Notes under the pieces: generated by a model
Databases searched by the model: none
What the model was told of the DNA's origin: nothing
The model's input: the letters and a program-made list of their open reading frames with translations, nothing else
Translations under genes and position numbers: made by a program
In this document: positions 53,196-62,446 of the stretch, piece by piece
Layout: every line of letters starts with the position of its first letter
Position numbering within the stretch: position 1 is the stretch's first letter
Assembly: GCF_042676145.1 (NCBI RefSeq)
Contig: NZ_JBHTJW010000002.1
Span: 1,612,001-1,676,000, forward strand
Length of the DNA stretch: 64,000 bases
Origin: Methylophilus glucosoxydans
GTDB taxonomy: Bacteria; Pseudomonadota; Gammaproteobacteria; Burkholderiales; Methylophilaceae
Reading direction: 5' to 3'

Positions 53196-54973
53196 CTGAT
53201 CAGCTAGCCAAACTTCAGCAGCAGCTCAGCCGCACGCCAGATGACCCGGAACTGCATTACGAGCTGGGACGGTATTATTTGCAAACCAAGCAAGCCAATG
53301 CGGCGGAAAGCGCTTTTCAGCACGCCCTGCAACTGGTGCCAGAACATCCGCAGATATTGATGCAACTCGGTAATGTGGCCAGCCTGCGCGGAGATGAAAC
53401 TTTGGCAGCCACCTTTTTCAGGCGTTCACTGGCACAAGACAAGCAGCAGGCCGATGTGCATTTTAATCTGGCCAATAGCCTGCGCAAACTTGGGCAAACC
53501 GCGCTAGCCATCCAGCACTACCAGCAATCATTGCAACTGGATCCGCAAGATGCAGAATGCCATAACAATCTGGGCAATGCCTACCGTGAGCAAGGCCAGC
53601 TGGACTTGGCAGTGGCTTCCTATGCGCGTGCCCTGCAATTAAATCCCAAACTGCTGCACGCAAAGGTGCATTGGATCCATCAAAAGCAGCATATGGCTGA
53701 CTGGCAAGGGCTTGAGCAAGCCATTGCAGAGGTGCGTTACGCGTTACAGGCGCTGCCTCAGGCACAAATCCCGCCATTTGCCTTTCTGGCCATGCCAGGC
53801 ACCTCGGATCAGGAGCAGTTAGCCTGTGCCAGCCGTTGGGCGCAACAACATTACGCGCACATCCAACCACTGGCTCCGCCAGCGGCCAAATCAGCAGGTG
53901 CACGCATTAAAGTGGCTTATCTATCCTCGGATTTTCGTAAACACCCCCTGGCTTATTTGGTCACTGAGGTCATCGCTGCACACCATCGCGAGCAGTTTGA
54001 AATACTGTTATATAGTAATAGCCACAATGATCAGTCTGCCGAATGGCACGCTTTTCATGCGGCCGCAGATCAGTGGCTGGAAATCAGCAACATGACAGAC
54101 GAAGCGGTGGCGCAGCATATGCGCGCAGCGGAGATTGACCTGCTGGTAGACTTAACCGGCTTTACTCAACGCAGTCGCAGTGGCGTCGCCGCTTATAAAC
54201 CGGCGCGCAAGCACGTCAACTGGTTGGGGTATCCCGGCAGCATGGGCATGCTTAATGGGGTACCGCTATACGATGCGATTATCGTGGATGAAATCTTGGC
54301 AGAAGTGGCCTTGGCAGAGAAAGCGATCATATTGCCCTGCTATCAACCGAATAATGCACGTCGACCCACTACAGACGCAGGTAGCCGCCACTCACATGGT
54401 TTGCCAGCGCAAGGCTTTGTGTTCTGCTGCTTTAACCAGAGTTTCAAGATTACGCCTGAGGTGTTTGCCTGCTGGATGCGGATTTTAAAACAGCTCCCAG
54501 GCAGCGTATTGTGGCTGCTCGAAGGCAATGTCTGGGCAGCCAAGCATTTGAAAAACGCCGCCATGGCACTGGGCGTCGCTGCTGATCGTTTGATTTTCGC
54601 GCCGCGCACCAGTATCGAGCAACACATCGCCAGGCAGCAGCATGCAGATTTAATGCTGGACACCGCACCCTACAATGCCCATACCACTGCTAGTGACGCG
54701 CTGTGGCAAGGCATTCCTCTGCTTACCGTGCACGGCAGCACCTTCCCAGCACGCGTCAGCACAAGTTTGCTCAAACAACTCGGCTTGGAGGAGTGTATTT
54801 GCCAGGATTGGCAGGCTTTGGAGCAACGTGCGGTCATGCTGGCACAAACGCCAGCAGCATTAGCCGCCATCAAAGCGCGCTTGCAAAACCATGCCAATCG
54901 CCTGTTTAGCCCGGACAACTTCTGCTGCCAGCTTGAGCAGGCGTATCAGCAATTGCTTTTACCCAGCGGCTGA
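53192..54973 (+). CDS. TPR-containing O-GlcNAc-transferase-like glycosyltransferase
   Basis: 593 residues. Tetratricopeptide repeats fill about 1-170 (HYELGRYYLQTKQANAAESAF, VHFNLANSLRKLGQTALAI, CHNNLGNAYREQGQLDLAV). The C-terminal half is GT41-like: KVAYLSSDFRKHPLAYLVTE, HVNWLGYPGSMGM and DTAPYNAHTTASDALWQGIP. Bacterial members glycosylate proteins, in some cases adhesins or flagellar proteins; the substrate here is unknown. It is coupled to mnmC by an ATGA overlap, and its 3' end overlaps the convergent exporter gene by 15 bases. Confidence 0.92.
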   Translation: MTDQLAKLQQQLSRTPDDPELHYELGRYYLQTKQANAAESAFQHALQLVPEHPQILMQLGNVASLRGDETLAATFFRRSLAQDKQQADVHFNLANSLRKLGQTALAIQHYQQSLQLDPQDAECHNNLGNAYREQGQLDLAVASYARALQLNPKLLHAKVHWIHQKQHMADWQGLEQAIAEVRYALQALPQAQIPPFAFLAMPGTSDQEQLACASRWAQQHYAHIQPLAPPAAKSAGARIKVAYLSSDFRKHPLAYLVTEVIAAHHREQFEILLYSNSHNDQSAEWHAFHAAADQWLEISNMTDEAVAQHMRAAEIDLLVDLTGFTQRSRSGVAAYKPARKHVNWLGYPGSMGMLNGVPLYDAIIVDEILAEVALAEKAIILPCYQPNNARRPTTDAGSRHSHGLPAQGFVFCCFNQSFKITPEVFACWMRILKQLPGSVLWLLEGNVWAAKHLKNAAMALGVAADRLIFAPRTSIEQHIARQQHADLMLDTAPYNAHTTASDALWQGIPLLTVHGSTFPARVSTSLLKQLGLEECICQDWQALEQRAVMLAQTPAALAAIKARLQNHANRLFSPDNFCCQLEQAYQQLLLPSG

Positions 54974-55879
54974 ATCTTCCGTCTCCGCGGTGACGACTGA
55001 TAATACGCCAGCGGCAATAATACAGAGGCCGCCCATCATTTCTGTTACAGACATCGTTTCATGTGCCAAAAAGTAGGCGGCGATGGCGGCGACAATCAAC
55101 TCGGTCATAAATAACACTGAGGCTTGAATGGCCGGGATTTTGGTGACGCCATACTGGACAAGCAAGGTGGCAGAAACCAGTAGCAATGCGATCAACACCA
55201 ACCAAAGCCCCATCATGGGTGTCACATCCGTGATAAATGCAAAGCCATTCACCCCATTGAGCCAGAGTAATACCAACATAGATAAGCCAAATACACCCAG
55301 CCACACCAGCATGCCTTTTGCCGCAACTGAGAGGTGGGTGGAGTAACGGGTAATCACATTGGTCAGCGAAAAACCAATGCCGGCGGATAACGCTAACCAA
55401 TCTGAGGTGGATTGTGGCCACGGCCAAATCCATAGGCCGTCTGTCAGCATCAAGGTCGCACCAAGCAAAGACAAGCCTATCGCCGCCAGTTGCGGCAGAT
55501 GCCAGGGCTCATGCAACCAGATTCTGGCCAACAGCAGCGTCCACAATGGCGAAAGATAAAACAGCAACATGACCCGCATGACTTCGCCATCAATCACCGC
55601 CAACACATAAGCGAGATTGGTCCAGCCCGCCACCAGGCTTAAGCCATAAGCTGAAAAAGGAATCTGCGAGATATACGCCGCCCGCCGCCAGAACAACAGC
55701 ATACCAATTACCAAGGCCACGAAATAACTCAGTACGCTGGATTGCACGCCAGACAGACCGACCTCATTCAGCAGCCGGTAAGGGTACCAAATCACGCCCC
55801 AGCACAAGGCGCCATACACCAGCGCCAAAGATGCCCACTTTTTTTGCTGCGAAGCTTTTTGTTTATGCGAAAGCGTCAC
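54959..55879 (-). CDS. DMT-family (EamA) membrane transporter
   Basis: 306 residues with ten membrane segments in two EamA halves (about 18-150 and 165-300), the pattern of drug/metabolite transporters; the second half ends LAHETMSVTEMMGGLCIIAAGVL, typical of EamA. Substrate cannot be told. Only 15 bases separate its start from that of dapC on the other strand, so their promoters must lie inside each other's coding regions. Confidence 0.9.
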   Translation of the reverse strand: MTLSHKQKASQQKKWASLALVYGALCWGVIWYPYRLLNEVGLSGVQSSVLSYFVALVIGMLLFWRRAAYISQIPFSAYGLSLVAGWTNLAYVLAVIDGEVMRVMLLFYLSPLWTLLLARIWLHEPWHLPQLAAIGLSLLGATLMLTDGLWIWPWPQSTSDWLALSAGIGFSLTNVITRYSTHLSVAAKGMLVWLGVFGLSMLVLLWLNGVNGFAFITDVTPMMGLWLVLIALLLVSATLLVQYGVTKIPAIQASVLFMTELIVAAIAAYFLAHETMSVTEMMGGLCIIAAGVLSVVTAETEDSAAG

Positions 55880-55886
55880 TTATAAT
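55859..55886 (+). promoter_or_regulatory. Promoter of dapC, probably leaderless
   Basis: TTGTTT, 16 bases, then TATAAT, ending only 8 bases before the dapC ATG. A transcript would start at or next to the start codon, and no Shine-Dalgarno sequence fits in between. Confidence 0.6.
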
Positions 55887-55894
55887 ACACACCT

Positions 55895-57091
55895 ATGAAT
55901 CCACATTTAAATCTTCTCCAACCCTACCCTTTTCAACGTCTGCGCGACTTGTTTCAAGGACTGACGCCGAATCCTGAGTATTGCCACGTTAACCTGTCTA
56001 TCGGTGAGCCCAAGCACACCACGCCAGCCATCATTTCTGAAGCACTGGCGAACAACCTGAGTGGACTGGCCAGCTATCCTACCACAATCGGCGTAGCGGC
56101 CTTGCGTGAAGCCATCAATCAATGGCTACAGCGCCGCTACCAGATCCCGGCACTCAATATCGATAAAGCCATCTTGCCGGTTAATGGCAGCCGCGAAGCA
56201 TTATTCGCCTTTGCGCAAGCGGTGATAGACAACACGGGCTCACAAGTGCCAGTGGTCATCTCGCCCAATCCGTTTTACCAGATTTACGAAGGTGCTGCAT
56301 TTCTGGCAGGCGCCCAGCCCTACTTTATCAATACGACCCTTGAGAATGACTTTGTGATGGACCTCACGCAAGTACCTAGTGAGGTCCTGAAGCGCACGCA
56401 ATTGGTATTTGTCTGCAGTCCCGGCAATCCTTCCGGCAAAGTCATGAACATTGCGGCCTGGAAAACGCTGTTTGAACTCTCTGATCAATACGGATTTGTG
56501 ATTGCCTCAGACGAGTGCTATTCGGAAATCTATTTTGATGAAGCGCAGCCGCCCGTTGGTGCCTTGCAAGCCGCGCATCAACTTGGTCGCGACTTTAAAC
56601 GCATCGTCATGTTCAGCTCACTGTCCAAACGGTCAAATGTGCCTGGCATGCGCTCTGGCTTTGTCGCAGGGGATGAAGAGATTGTAGAAAAGTTTGCGCT
56701 ATACCGCACTTACCATGGCTGCGCCATGAATCCCGCCGTACAAGCTGCAAGTATCGTGGCCTGGAATGACGAAGCGCACGTTCAACACAACCGCGCACTT
56801 TACCGTGAGAAATTTGCGGCCGTCACACCACGCTTGCAAACTGTCTGGCCACAAACGCAACTACCTGATGCCGCATTTTACCTGTGGATCAATACCGAGC
56901 AAGATGATACTGCTGTAGCCAAACAGCTCTATCAAGACCTGAATATCACCGTGTTGCCTGGATCATTTCTTGCCCGTGAAGCGCATGGCGTCAATCCTGG
57001 ACAAGGTTTTATTCGAATGGCTCTAGTAGCTTCCAACGAAGAAACAATTGCCGCAGCGCAACGGATTGCTCACTTTTACAATCAACGCTAG
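55895..57091 (+). CDS. dapC: Succinyldiaminopimelate transaminase (DapC type)
   Basis: Lysine/peptidoglycan precursor pathway. 398 residues of a class I PLP aminotransferase: VNLSIGEPKH near residue 30, NGSREALFAFAQ, SPGNPSGKV, ASDECYSEIYFD and the PLP lysine in FSSLSKRSNVPGMRSGF. This branch is the DapC transaminase of betaproteobacteria; distinguishing it from other aminotransferases by eye is reasonable but not certain. Confidence 0.88.
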   Translation: MNPHLNLLQPYPFQRLRDLFQGLTPNPEYCHVNLSIGEPKHTTPAIISEALANNLSGLASYPTTIGVAALREAINQWLQRRYQIPALNIDKAILPVNGSREALFAFAQAVIDNTGSQVPVVISPNPFYQIYEGAAFLAGAQPYFINTTLENDFVMDLTQVPSEVLKRTQLVFVCSPGNPSGKVMNIAAWKTLFELSDQYGFVIASDECYSEIYFDEAQPPVGALQAAHQLGRDFKRIVMFSSLSKRSNVPGMRSGFVAGDEEIVEKFALYRTYHGCAMNPAVQAASIVAWNDEAHVQHNRALYREKFAAVTPRLQTVWPQTQLPDAAFYLWINTEQDDTAVAKQLYQDLNITVLPGSFLAREAHGVNPGQGFIRMALVASNEETIAAAQRIAHFYNQR

Positions 57092-57100
57092 GTGTAAACA

Positions 57101-57134
57101 AAAAAGCCAGTTGCATGATTGCAACTGGCTTTTT
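57101..57134. terminator. Bidirectional terminator between dapC and PEP-CTERM array
   Basis: aaaaagccagttgca / tgcaactggcttttt, a near-perfect inverted repeat between the convergent ends of dapC and the first PEP-CTERM gene. Confidence 0.92.
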
Positions 57135-57148
57135 CATACGCGCAAAAA

Positions 57149-57604
57149 TCAAGCAAGTTTTCTGCGGACGATCAGACCAAGCACACCCAAACCCATCAAC
57201 ATTAATGCATTAGACTCTGGTTCTGGCACTGGAGATGCGCCGATTGCAGTTTGACCGCTAATAGACCCCAAGGCTGAACTAAAAGAGCCTTTTGCATCCA
57301 ATACCGCCGAGTTAAAAGACAAAGTGTAACTGCCGGCAATAAAGGAGGTATAACCCAATGCAAACTGGTTGGTTGCAGTGTTTTTATTTAAACTCAAGAC
57401 CACATCGCCAGCAGCATTTTTAATATCCAGAACTGTTGCCGAGCTTGACATAGCATAGCCACTTAACACAAAGCTTCCAGTTTCATTAATCGCTGGAATG
57501 GCAATCCCTTTGGTTTGATTAAATGAATAGGTGGCTGCAAAAGCGCCTGTAGACATCCCAAGAAACGCCAGGCCGATAATACTGTTTTTAAATAATTGAC
57601 GCAT
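57149..57604 (-). CDS. PEP-CTERM sorting domain protein 1
   Basis: 151 residues: a signal peptide, a beta-rich Ser/Thr/Gly body and the C-terminal sorting signal SPVPEPESNALMLMGLGVLGLIVRRK, here as PEPES, a membrane helix and an Arg cluster. Exosortase recognises such tails and the protein ends up in exopolysaccharide or outside. I start at ATG 57604 because ggag lies 9 bases upstream; the GTG at 57613 overlaps that site. Confidence 0.88.
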   Translation of the reverse strand: MRQLFKNSIIGLAFLGMSTGAFAATYSFNQTKGIAIPAINETGSFVLSGYAMSSSATVLDIKNAAGDVVLSLNKNTATNQFALGYTSFIAGSYTLSFNSAVLDAKGSFSSALGSISGQTAIGASPVPEPESNALMLMGLGVLGLIVRRKLA

Positions 57605-57631
57605 GATGATCACTCCAAAAAGGAAATAGAA

Positions 57632-58060
57632 TTAGGCTGATTTTGTTTTGCCAAAAGCAACAGCAACTGCTAGCAAGCCAAATAACATCATCATATTGGT
57701 CTCAGGCTCTGGCACTGGCGCTGCTGGGATGAAGGTGCCCAGTGTGGTCGTATATTGGCCAGTCCATGCGCCCAACGCAGTCACATTCAAGTTATACAAA
57801 CCTGGCGCAAAGTTAGTGGTATTAAATTCCCACGTATCAGTAATAAAGTTCTGTGAGAAAGAGTAATTGGCAGGACCTGACAAGGTGACTGCAGAAATCC
57901 CCAAGCCATCAAAAGAGGCATTAAATAATGTGTCAACCACATTGATAGAAAATGTTTGCGAGCCAGTATTTGAAATATTCGTAGTAGTTGAGGTCGCAGA
58001 CGCCACGCCTGTAAACATTAAAGCACTCGCGGCAACGAAGCTGTAGATAATTTTTTTCAC
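57632..58060 (-). CDS. PEP-CTERM sorting domain protein 2
   Basis: 142 residues. The start is probably GTG 58060 (VKKIIYSFVAASALMFTGVASA as signal peptide), preceded by ggagatgg; there is no in-frame ATG near the signal peptide. The end APVPEPETNMMMLFGLLAVAVAFGKTKSA is a PEP-CTERM tail with a weaker basic end than its neighbours. The FNASFDGL part recalls the FxDxF subfamily. Confidence 0.85.
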   Translation of the reverse strand: MKKIIYSFVAASALMFTGVASATSTTTNISNTGSQTFSINVVDTLFNASFDGLGISAVTLSGPANYSFSQNFITDTWEFNTTNFAPGLYNLNVTALGAWTGQYTTTLGTFIPAAPVPEPETNMMMLFGLLAVAVAFGKTKSA

Positions 58061-58151
58061 AATCCATCTCCCAAATAAAATAAATTTGACAGGTGAATAA
58101 TGCGGTAAAACCAGACCGTGCGATATGACCCACATGGGCTAATCCAATAAA

Positions 58152-58178
58152 AAAAGGCCATGTAAAACATGGCCTTTT
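58152..58178. terminator. Terminator between PEP-CTERM genes 2 and 3
   Basis: aaaaggccatgt / acatggcctttt inverted repeat, about 15 bases after the stop of gene 3. It separates the transcription units, so each protein can be expressed by itself. Confidence 0.88.
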
Positions 58179-58193
58179 CTAATTTAAAACAAA

Positions 58194-58709
58194 TTACTGT
58201 TTCTTACGACGTGAGATCAATCCCATTAAACCCAAGCCGAGACCAATCATTGCTGTGGTTTCTGCCTCAGGCACTGGGGAAGTGACTACCTCGAATCCAC
58301 CAGAAAAACTTGCATTTGAACTGTAGGAGTTACCAAAAACAGTCAAGGTGTAGTTGCCTGCTGCCAGTGCGCCATTTGAAAATGAGAAGGAATTTGTTGT
58401 TTTAGTGAACGTTGAAGCCAATGGCGTTGTGACTTCACTGTCAGATTTAATCAAGCTACCAGTAGACAATAAGATGTCTGTGATATCGAAGCCAGTAGCT
58501 TTAGTCGATCCATTGCTTCTAAATACTGAGTCAACTTGACCTGTCAAAGAACCCACATTGCCTGACAAAATACTAAAATTAACAGTATATGAAAAAGAAC
58601 CAGGGGCAATGTTGCTTTGATTTAAACCATACACTGCAGCATTTGCACTCACACTCAAAGTGGAAGCGACTGCTGCGAGTAAAACCGTTTTCAGATGACG
58701 GGTTAACAT
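58194..58709 (-). CDS. PEP-CTERM sorting domain protein 3
   Basis: 171 residues with signal peptide (TVLLAAVASTLSVSANA), FSYTVNFSIL repeats in a beta-rich body and the tail SPVPEAETTAMIGLGLGLMGLISRRKK. The signal reads PEAE, not PEPE: a small deviation from the consensus. It shares its overall plan with gene 4 (AVYGLNQSNIAPGSF / AAYSLNTSVAAGNF), so both arose by duplication. Confidence 0.87.
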   Translation of the reverse strand: MLTRHLKTVLLAAVASTLSVSANAAVYGLNQSNIAPGSFSYTVNFSILSGNVGSLTGQVDSVFRSNGSTKATGFDITDILLSTGSLIKSDSEVTTPLASTFTKTTNSFSFSNGALAAGNYTLTVFGNSYSSNASFSGGFEVVTSPVPEAETTAMIGLGLGLMGLISRRKKQ

Positions 58710-58735
58710 ACTAAATCTCCTTAGTTGATCCTTGA

Positions 58736-59269
58736 TTATGCGGATTTACGACGGTAACCAACTAGACCAAACAAACCCAAGCCCAGCATCATCATGCCGT
58801 ATGCTTCTGGTTCAGGAACAGGTAAAGCTGTGGTTGAAACTGCAAAGCTACCAGCATAAGTATCACTCGAGAATGCTTTACCTTTTACAGTCAGAATATA
58901 ATTACCTGCAGTCAAATTCAGTGCAGAGAAGTTAAACGTTTTGGTGTACGCCAACCAGCTGGAGTCACCCAAAACATCATCATCAGTTAACGTGTAGCTG
59001 GATGTGAAAGCACCGCTACTCAGAGTGATTGATGACACATTTGTTCCGATAAGAGAGCCTGTGTCAGTAAAAAGGTCATACGAACTGGTCAAATTACCAA
59101 ACAAGCTTGCAGTGTAACCATTGGCGACACTGAAAGAATAGGTGTTGGTGAAATTGCCCGCAGCCACACTGGTATTCAGGCTGTAAGCAGCTGCACCAGC
59201 ATTAGAGATCAAACCAGCGCTCAAAAACAACGCAGCGATCACTTTTTTAGTGGAAAAGACTGTAGTCAT
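58736..59269 (-). CDS. PEP-CTERM sorting domain protein 4
   Basis: 177 residues. Signal peptide (KVIAALFLSAGLISNAGAA), body with FTNTYSFSVANGYTASLFGNL and repeated TSSY/TSSYTL strands, tail LPVPEPEAYGMMMLGLGLFGLVGYRRKS. Extracellular role is inferred from the sorting tail; no enzymatic motif is visible. Confidence 0.88.
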   Translation of the reverse strand: MTTVFSTKKVIAALFLSAGLISNAGAAAYSLNTSVAAGNFTNTYSFSVANGYTASLFGNLTSSYDLFTDTGSLIGTNVSSITLSSGAFTSSYTLTDDDVLGDSSWLAYTKTFNFSALNLTAGNYILTVKGKAFSSDTYAGSFAVSTTALPVPEPEAYGMMMLGLGLFGLVGYRRKSA

Positions 59270-59346
59270 GAACTACTCCTCAAGATATAAAATAAATTGT
59301 AAAACGTAAAAACCACTCAAATTAGCAAAATAAATCCAGCAAGGAC

Positions 59347-59982
59347 TTATTCAAATCTTTTTCTACGTGCAATGAAACCCATCAGGCCCAAACCCAATGC
59401 TGCCAGGGCTGCCGTCTGTGGTTCAGGAACAGCAGTCACACCCAGGCTGTAGCCACCACCGTTTTTCAGTGTCGTACCAGAAACTGACAGTGTGTAGTTT
59501 CCTGTCGACAGCAAACTAATCCAGTCAGTAGATACTGTGTTTTGTGTGGATGTCGTTGCACTCCAAACCAGAATAGGAATCACAAATACGCTGCTGTTAG
59601 TGGAGCCAGTTGTCGTCGTTCCACTCGTTGTGCTACCAGAAGGGGCTGTCAGTGTCACATTCAAGTTACTAAAGCCGGTATTTGATACACCACAAAAAAT
59701 CAATAGTGCACAACCAACAGATTTAGAGTTGGTATAGTTCAAAGATGCGGACAGCGAGTTGAATTCTTGCAGACGCTGAGAATTCAAATTAAAGGTGTAA
59801 TTATCAGTGAAAGTCTTGTTGCCTTCATAAGACTTGCTAACGTTAAAGTCTCCATCTGCAAACAAATCAGATGAAATGTTGGTAGACGTTGTTGAGGGTA
59901 TGTTGGAAGAAGGTGTTCCAGCATATGCAAAGCCGTTTACAGTTAATAATCCAGCCAGGACTAAAGATGTTGTTAATTTCAT
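59347..59982 (-). CDS. PEP-CTERM sorting domain protein 5
   Basis: 211 residues, the largest of the array. Signal peptide, low-complexity Thr/Ser stretch (SGSTTSGTTTTGSTNSSVF), a lone Cys pair (CALLIFC) and the tail VPEPQTAALAALGLGLMGFIARRKR. The Thr/Ser-rich part might be glycosylated; a TPR glycosyltransferase is encoded 5 kb away, but a link is speculation. Confidence 0.87.
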   Translation of the reverse strand: MKLTTSLVLAGLLTVNGFAYAGTPSSNIPSTTSTNISSDLFADGDFNVSKSYEGNKTFTDNYTFNLNSQRLQEFNSLSASLNYTNSKSVGCALLIFCGVSNTGFSNLNVTLTAPSGSTTSGTTTTGSTNSSVFVIPILVWSATTSTQNTVSTDWISLLSTGNYTLSVSGTTLKNGGGYSLGVTAVPEPQTAALAALGLGLMGFIARRKRFE

Positions 59983-60029
59983 TTGAGCTCTCCCATGTAC
60001 GCAATATAAAAAATCAGCTAATCAACAAA

Positions 60030-60551
60030 TTAAGCTGAAGTTTTTTTGCGATATGCGATGCGGCCAATAGCCGCCAAGCCTAACAACATCATCAGATTGG
60101 TTTCTGGCTCAGGCACTGGAAGCGCCGTAATGTTCATTTTAAGGGAGTATTGACCGCCGAGCAGACCTGTGGTCAAACCAGACACCTTGAAGGAGTAAGC
60201 ACCGCTGGTCAGGCTGTTTAAATTGGTGACTAGTTGATTGGCTGAGTTGTATAAGCCATATGTTAGAGAACTGTCATCAATATCATACAGTTGATAAGTT
60301 AAAAATCCGCTAGGGGTTGGAACACCAAACTGGAACTCTTTCTCAGTCACTTGATAGCTCACTTTACCTGGACCAGTCAAAGTAAAGTTAAAGAGATCAT
60401 TAAAAGTAACACTCGCACCATTCGTACCGGATGGCGCAGTAATAATCAAATTGGTACTCCCTGCACCCAACGTTGCAGTTGCGGCGCTTGCATTGGTAGC
60501 AAAACCAGATACAAGCAATGTTGCTAATGCAAAACCTGTCAATTTACTCAC
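60030..60551 (-). CDS. PEP-CTERM sorting domain protein 6 (FxDxF type)
   Basis: 173 residues. I start at GTG 60551 (VSKLTGFALATLLVSGFATNASA), with gaggag 9 bases upstream; the longer TTG start overlaps that site. VTFNDLFNFTL early in the mature part fits the FxDxF-PEP subfamily. The tail is LPVPEPETNLMMLLGLAAIGRIAYRKK. It is the first gene of the array on the minus strand. Confidence 0.87.
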   Translation of the reverse strand: MSKLTGFALATLLVSGFATNASAATATLGAGSTNLIITAPSGTNGASVTFNDLFNFTLTGPGKVSYQVTEKEFQFGVPTPSGFLTYQLYDIDDSSLTYGLYNSANQLVTNLNSLTSGAYSFKVSGLTTGLLGGQYSLKMNITALPVPEPETNLMMLLGLAAIGRIAYRKKTSA

Positions 60552-60839
60552 TTTAATTCTCCTCAATGTTATTAATACAATATATAAATTCTTTTATTCG
60601 TAAAACTACCCATTTGGGCTAATACTTACTCTAATCAAACTCAAAGCACTTACTGCCATTTATTATTTATTATCGCAGCAAGAAATATACCAATGTTACA
60701 AAAATATTAAAATGTTGATTTTAAACATTTTATTTTTAAAACATTGGCTAAAAAGTGCTTTTAGCCACCAGTTATGCTCCAAATAAACCGGCTTTTCAAT
60801 TCTGATGCACTATTAGAGTGCACTTATACATACACCATT
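60552..60839. other. AT-rich gap between lnt and the PEP-CTERM array
   Basis: 288 bases, strongly AT-rich, no gene seen. It probably carries the promoter of PEP-CTERM gene 6 and the end of the lnt transcript; I find no strong hairpin. Confidence 0.5.
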
Positions 60840-62411
60840 TTACACACAAGTGGAATGGTTTTGTGAATTTTTTTTGACAATCCATAGTCTTGCGATCAGA
60901 GTAATGAAACCAATGAGTTCCAGTCCCCAGAACAGCGTATCTTGCCAGAGATTGTAAAACGTACTTCCATGGTAGGGCTGGACCCTGTGCCTGAGTATAT
61001 AACGTTCGTCCTTGGGCGCTCGTTTTATAACTTCACCTGTTTTATCAATAAAGGCCGTTACACCATTATTGCTCGCTCTCACAATGATTTTTTGATTCTC
61101 AATGGCACGAGCCTGGCTAAATTGCAGGTACTGTTCGAGACCAGCACTCTTACCAAACCAAGCCCCGTTACTGACACTCACCAAGTAGTCTGCATTTCTG
61201 GCATATTCAGCCAAATCACCACCAAATAGGTCGTCATAACAAATTGAAATTGCGACCTCAGCTTGACCAAGTGAAAACAGCGGTTGCCTTTTGCCTACTG
61301 AAAAATCATTATGCGGCATATGAAACCAATACGCATACATGGGTGCAAACAAAAGCGGCAGAGGGATGAATTCTCCAAACGGTACCAGATGTACTTTATG
61401 TTGTATCTGTAATCCAGAGATTCCGTAATTTACAACAGCATTAAATTTTTTTCGGCCCTCTGCACCGTCTTGCCAATCAAGCATCCCGATAAGGATATCA
61501 GCCTGTTTTTCTGAGGCCAATCCCAGTAGCTTGCCACGTGTTTTGCCCATCGCTTGCGAGCGATAAATCGGGAATGCCGTTTCGGGCAAAACAACAACGC
61601 GCGCATCCGCTTGGTCAAGCAAATCAAGGTAGCTCAATATAATTTGCTTGCTCTGCTCAACAGACCATTTAGTCTGCTGGCTGATATTTCCCTGTAGTAA
61701 AGCAACACTGACAGGTGCGCCTATTTGGGTTGTCCAGGTGATGTGATGAAGAGTCATTGCGATACCAGCAATGACTAACGCTGACAGAGCATTGATCCAG
61801 CGTCTATGGCCTCGAAACCTAAGCATGTAAAAAATCAGTGCTGCCATCGCCACCACGATGATGCTTAATCCATACACGCCCATCACTGGCAAGTAACTAC
61901 TCAAGACACTCGAAGGCACCTGACTGTAGCCCATTGTCAACCATGGGAATCCCGAACATATCCAGCTGCGCAGCCAGTCTGCCATCCCCCAGGCCACAGG
62001 TAAAAACCATAAGGACCGGGTATAAACTACCAACCACGTAGCCGCAGCAGTAAAACTGGCCAAATACAGGCATAACATGATCGTAGAAATATAAGCTAGC
62101 CATGACGGCATTTCGCCAAAGTCGTGCAACGTACCCACCATCCACGAGAGACCTGCCGCGTACATTCCCAAGCCAAAGGACAAACCAACCCATCCAGCTT
62201 GACCAGGCGTGCTACTCTGGTCAAGCAACCAATACAAAACTAAAAGCGTCGCAAATGGAACAAGATAAAAATAAAAAGGCGCAAACCCCAAAACGGTGAG
62301 TGCGCCTGACACTGCAGCAGTGACTAGTAAATAAGCAGGTTCATGCAAATGAGATTTGAATGCATGCAAAATGCTCAAACCTAATTGCGCTACCTGCCTA
62401 AAGTTCATCAT
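60840..62411 (-). CDS. lnt: Apolipoprotein N-acyltransferase
   Basis: Adds the third acyl chain to lipoproteins. About eight membrane segments surround a nitrilase-like periplasmic domain with the catalytic Glu in VVLPETAFP, the Lys in the stretch after it, and Cys in EVAISICYDDLFG. 523 residues is typical. It serves the lipoproteins made elsewhere (lipocalin, PQQ dehydrogenase). 35 bases separate it from the upstream phosphomannomutase. Confidence 0.95.
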   Translation of the reverse strand: MMNFRQVAQLGLSILHAFKSHLHEPAYLLVTAAVSGALTVLGFAPFYFYLVPFATLLVLYWLLDQSSTPGQAGWVGLSFGLGMYAAGLSWMVGTLHDFGEMPSWLAYISTIMLCLYLASFTAAATWLVVYTRSLWFLPVAWGMADWLRSWICSGFPWLTMGYSQVPSSVLSSYLPVMGVYGLSIIVVAMAALIFYMLRFRGHRRWINALSALVIAGIAMTLHHITWTTQIGAPVSVALLQGNISQQTKWSVEQSKQIILSYLDLLDQADARVVVLPETAFPIYRSQAMGKTRGKLLGLASEKQADILIGMLDWQDGAEGRKKFNAVVNYGISGLQIQHKVHLVPFGEFIPLPLLFAPMYAYWFHMPHNDFSVGKRQPLFSLGQAEVAISICYDDLFGGDLAEYARNADYLVSVSNGAWFGKSAGLEQYLQFSQARAIENQKIIVRASNNGVTAFIDKTGEVIKRAPKDERYILRHRVQPYHGSTFYNLWQDTLFWGLELIGFITLIARLWIVKKNSQNHSTCV

Positions 62412-62446
62412 TCAAATGAAACTAAAACATTCCGGAAAAGAACAGA

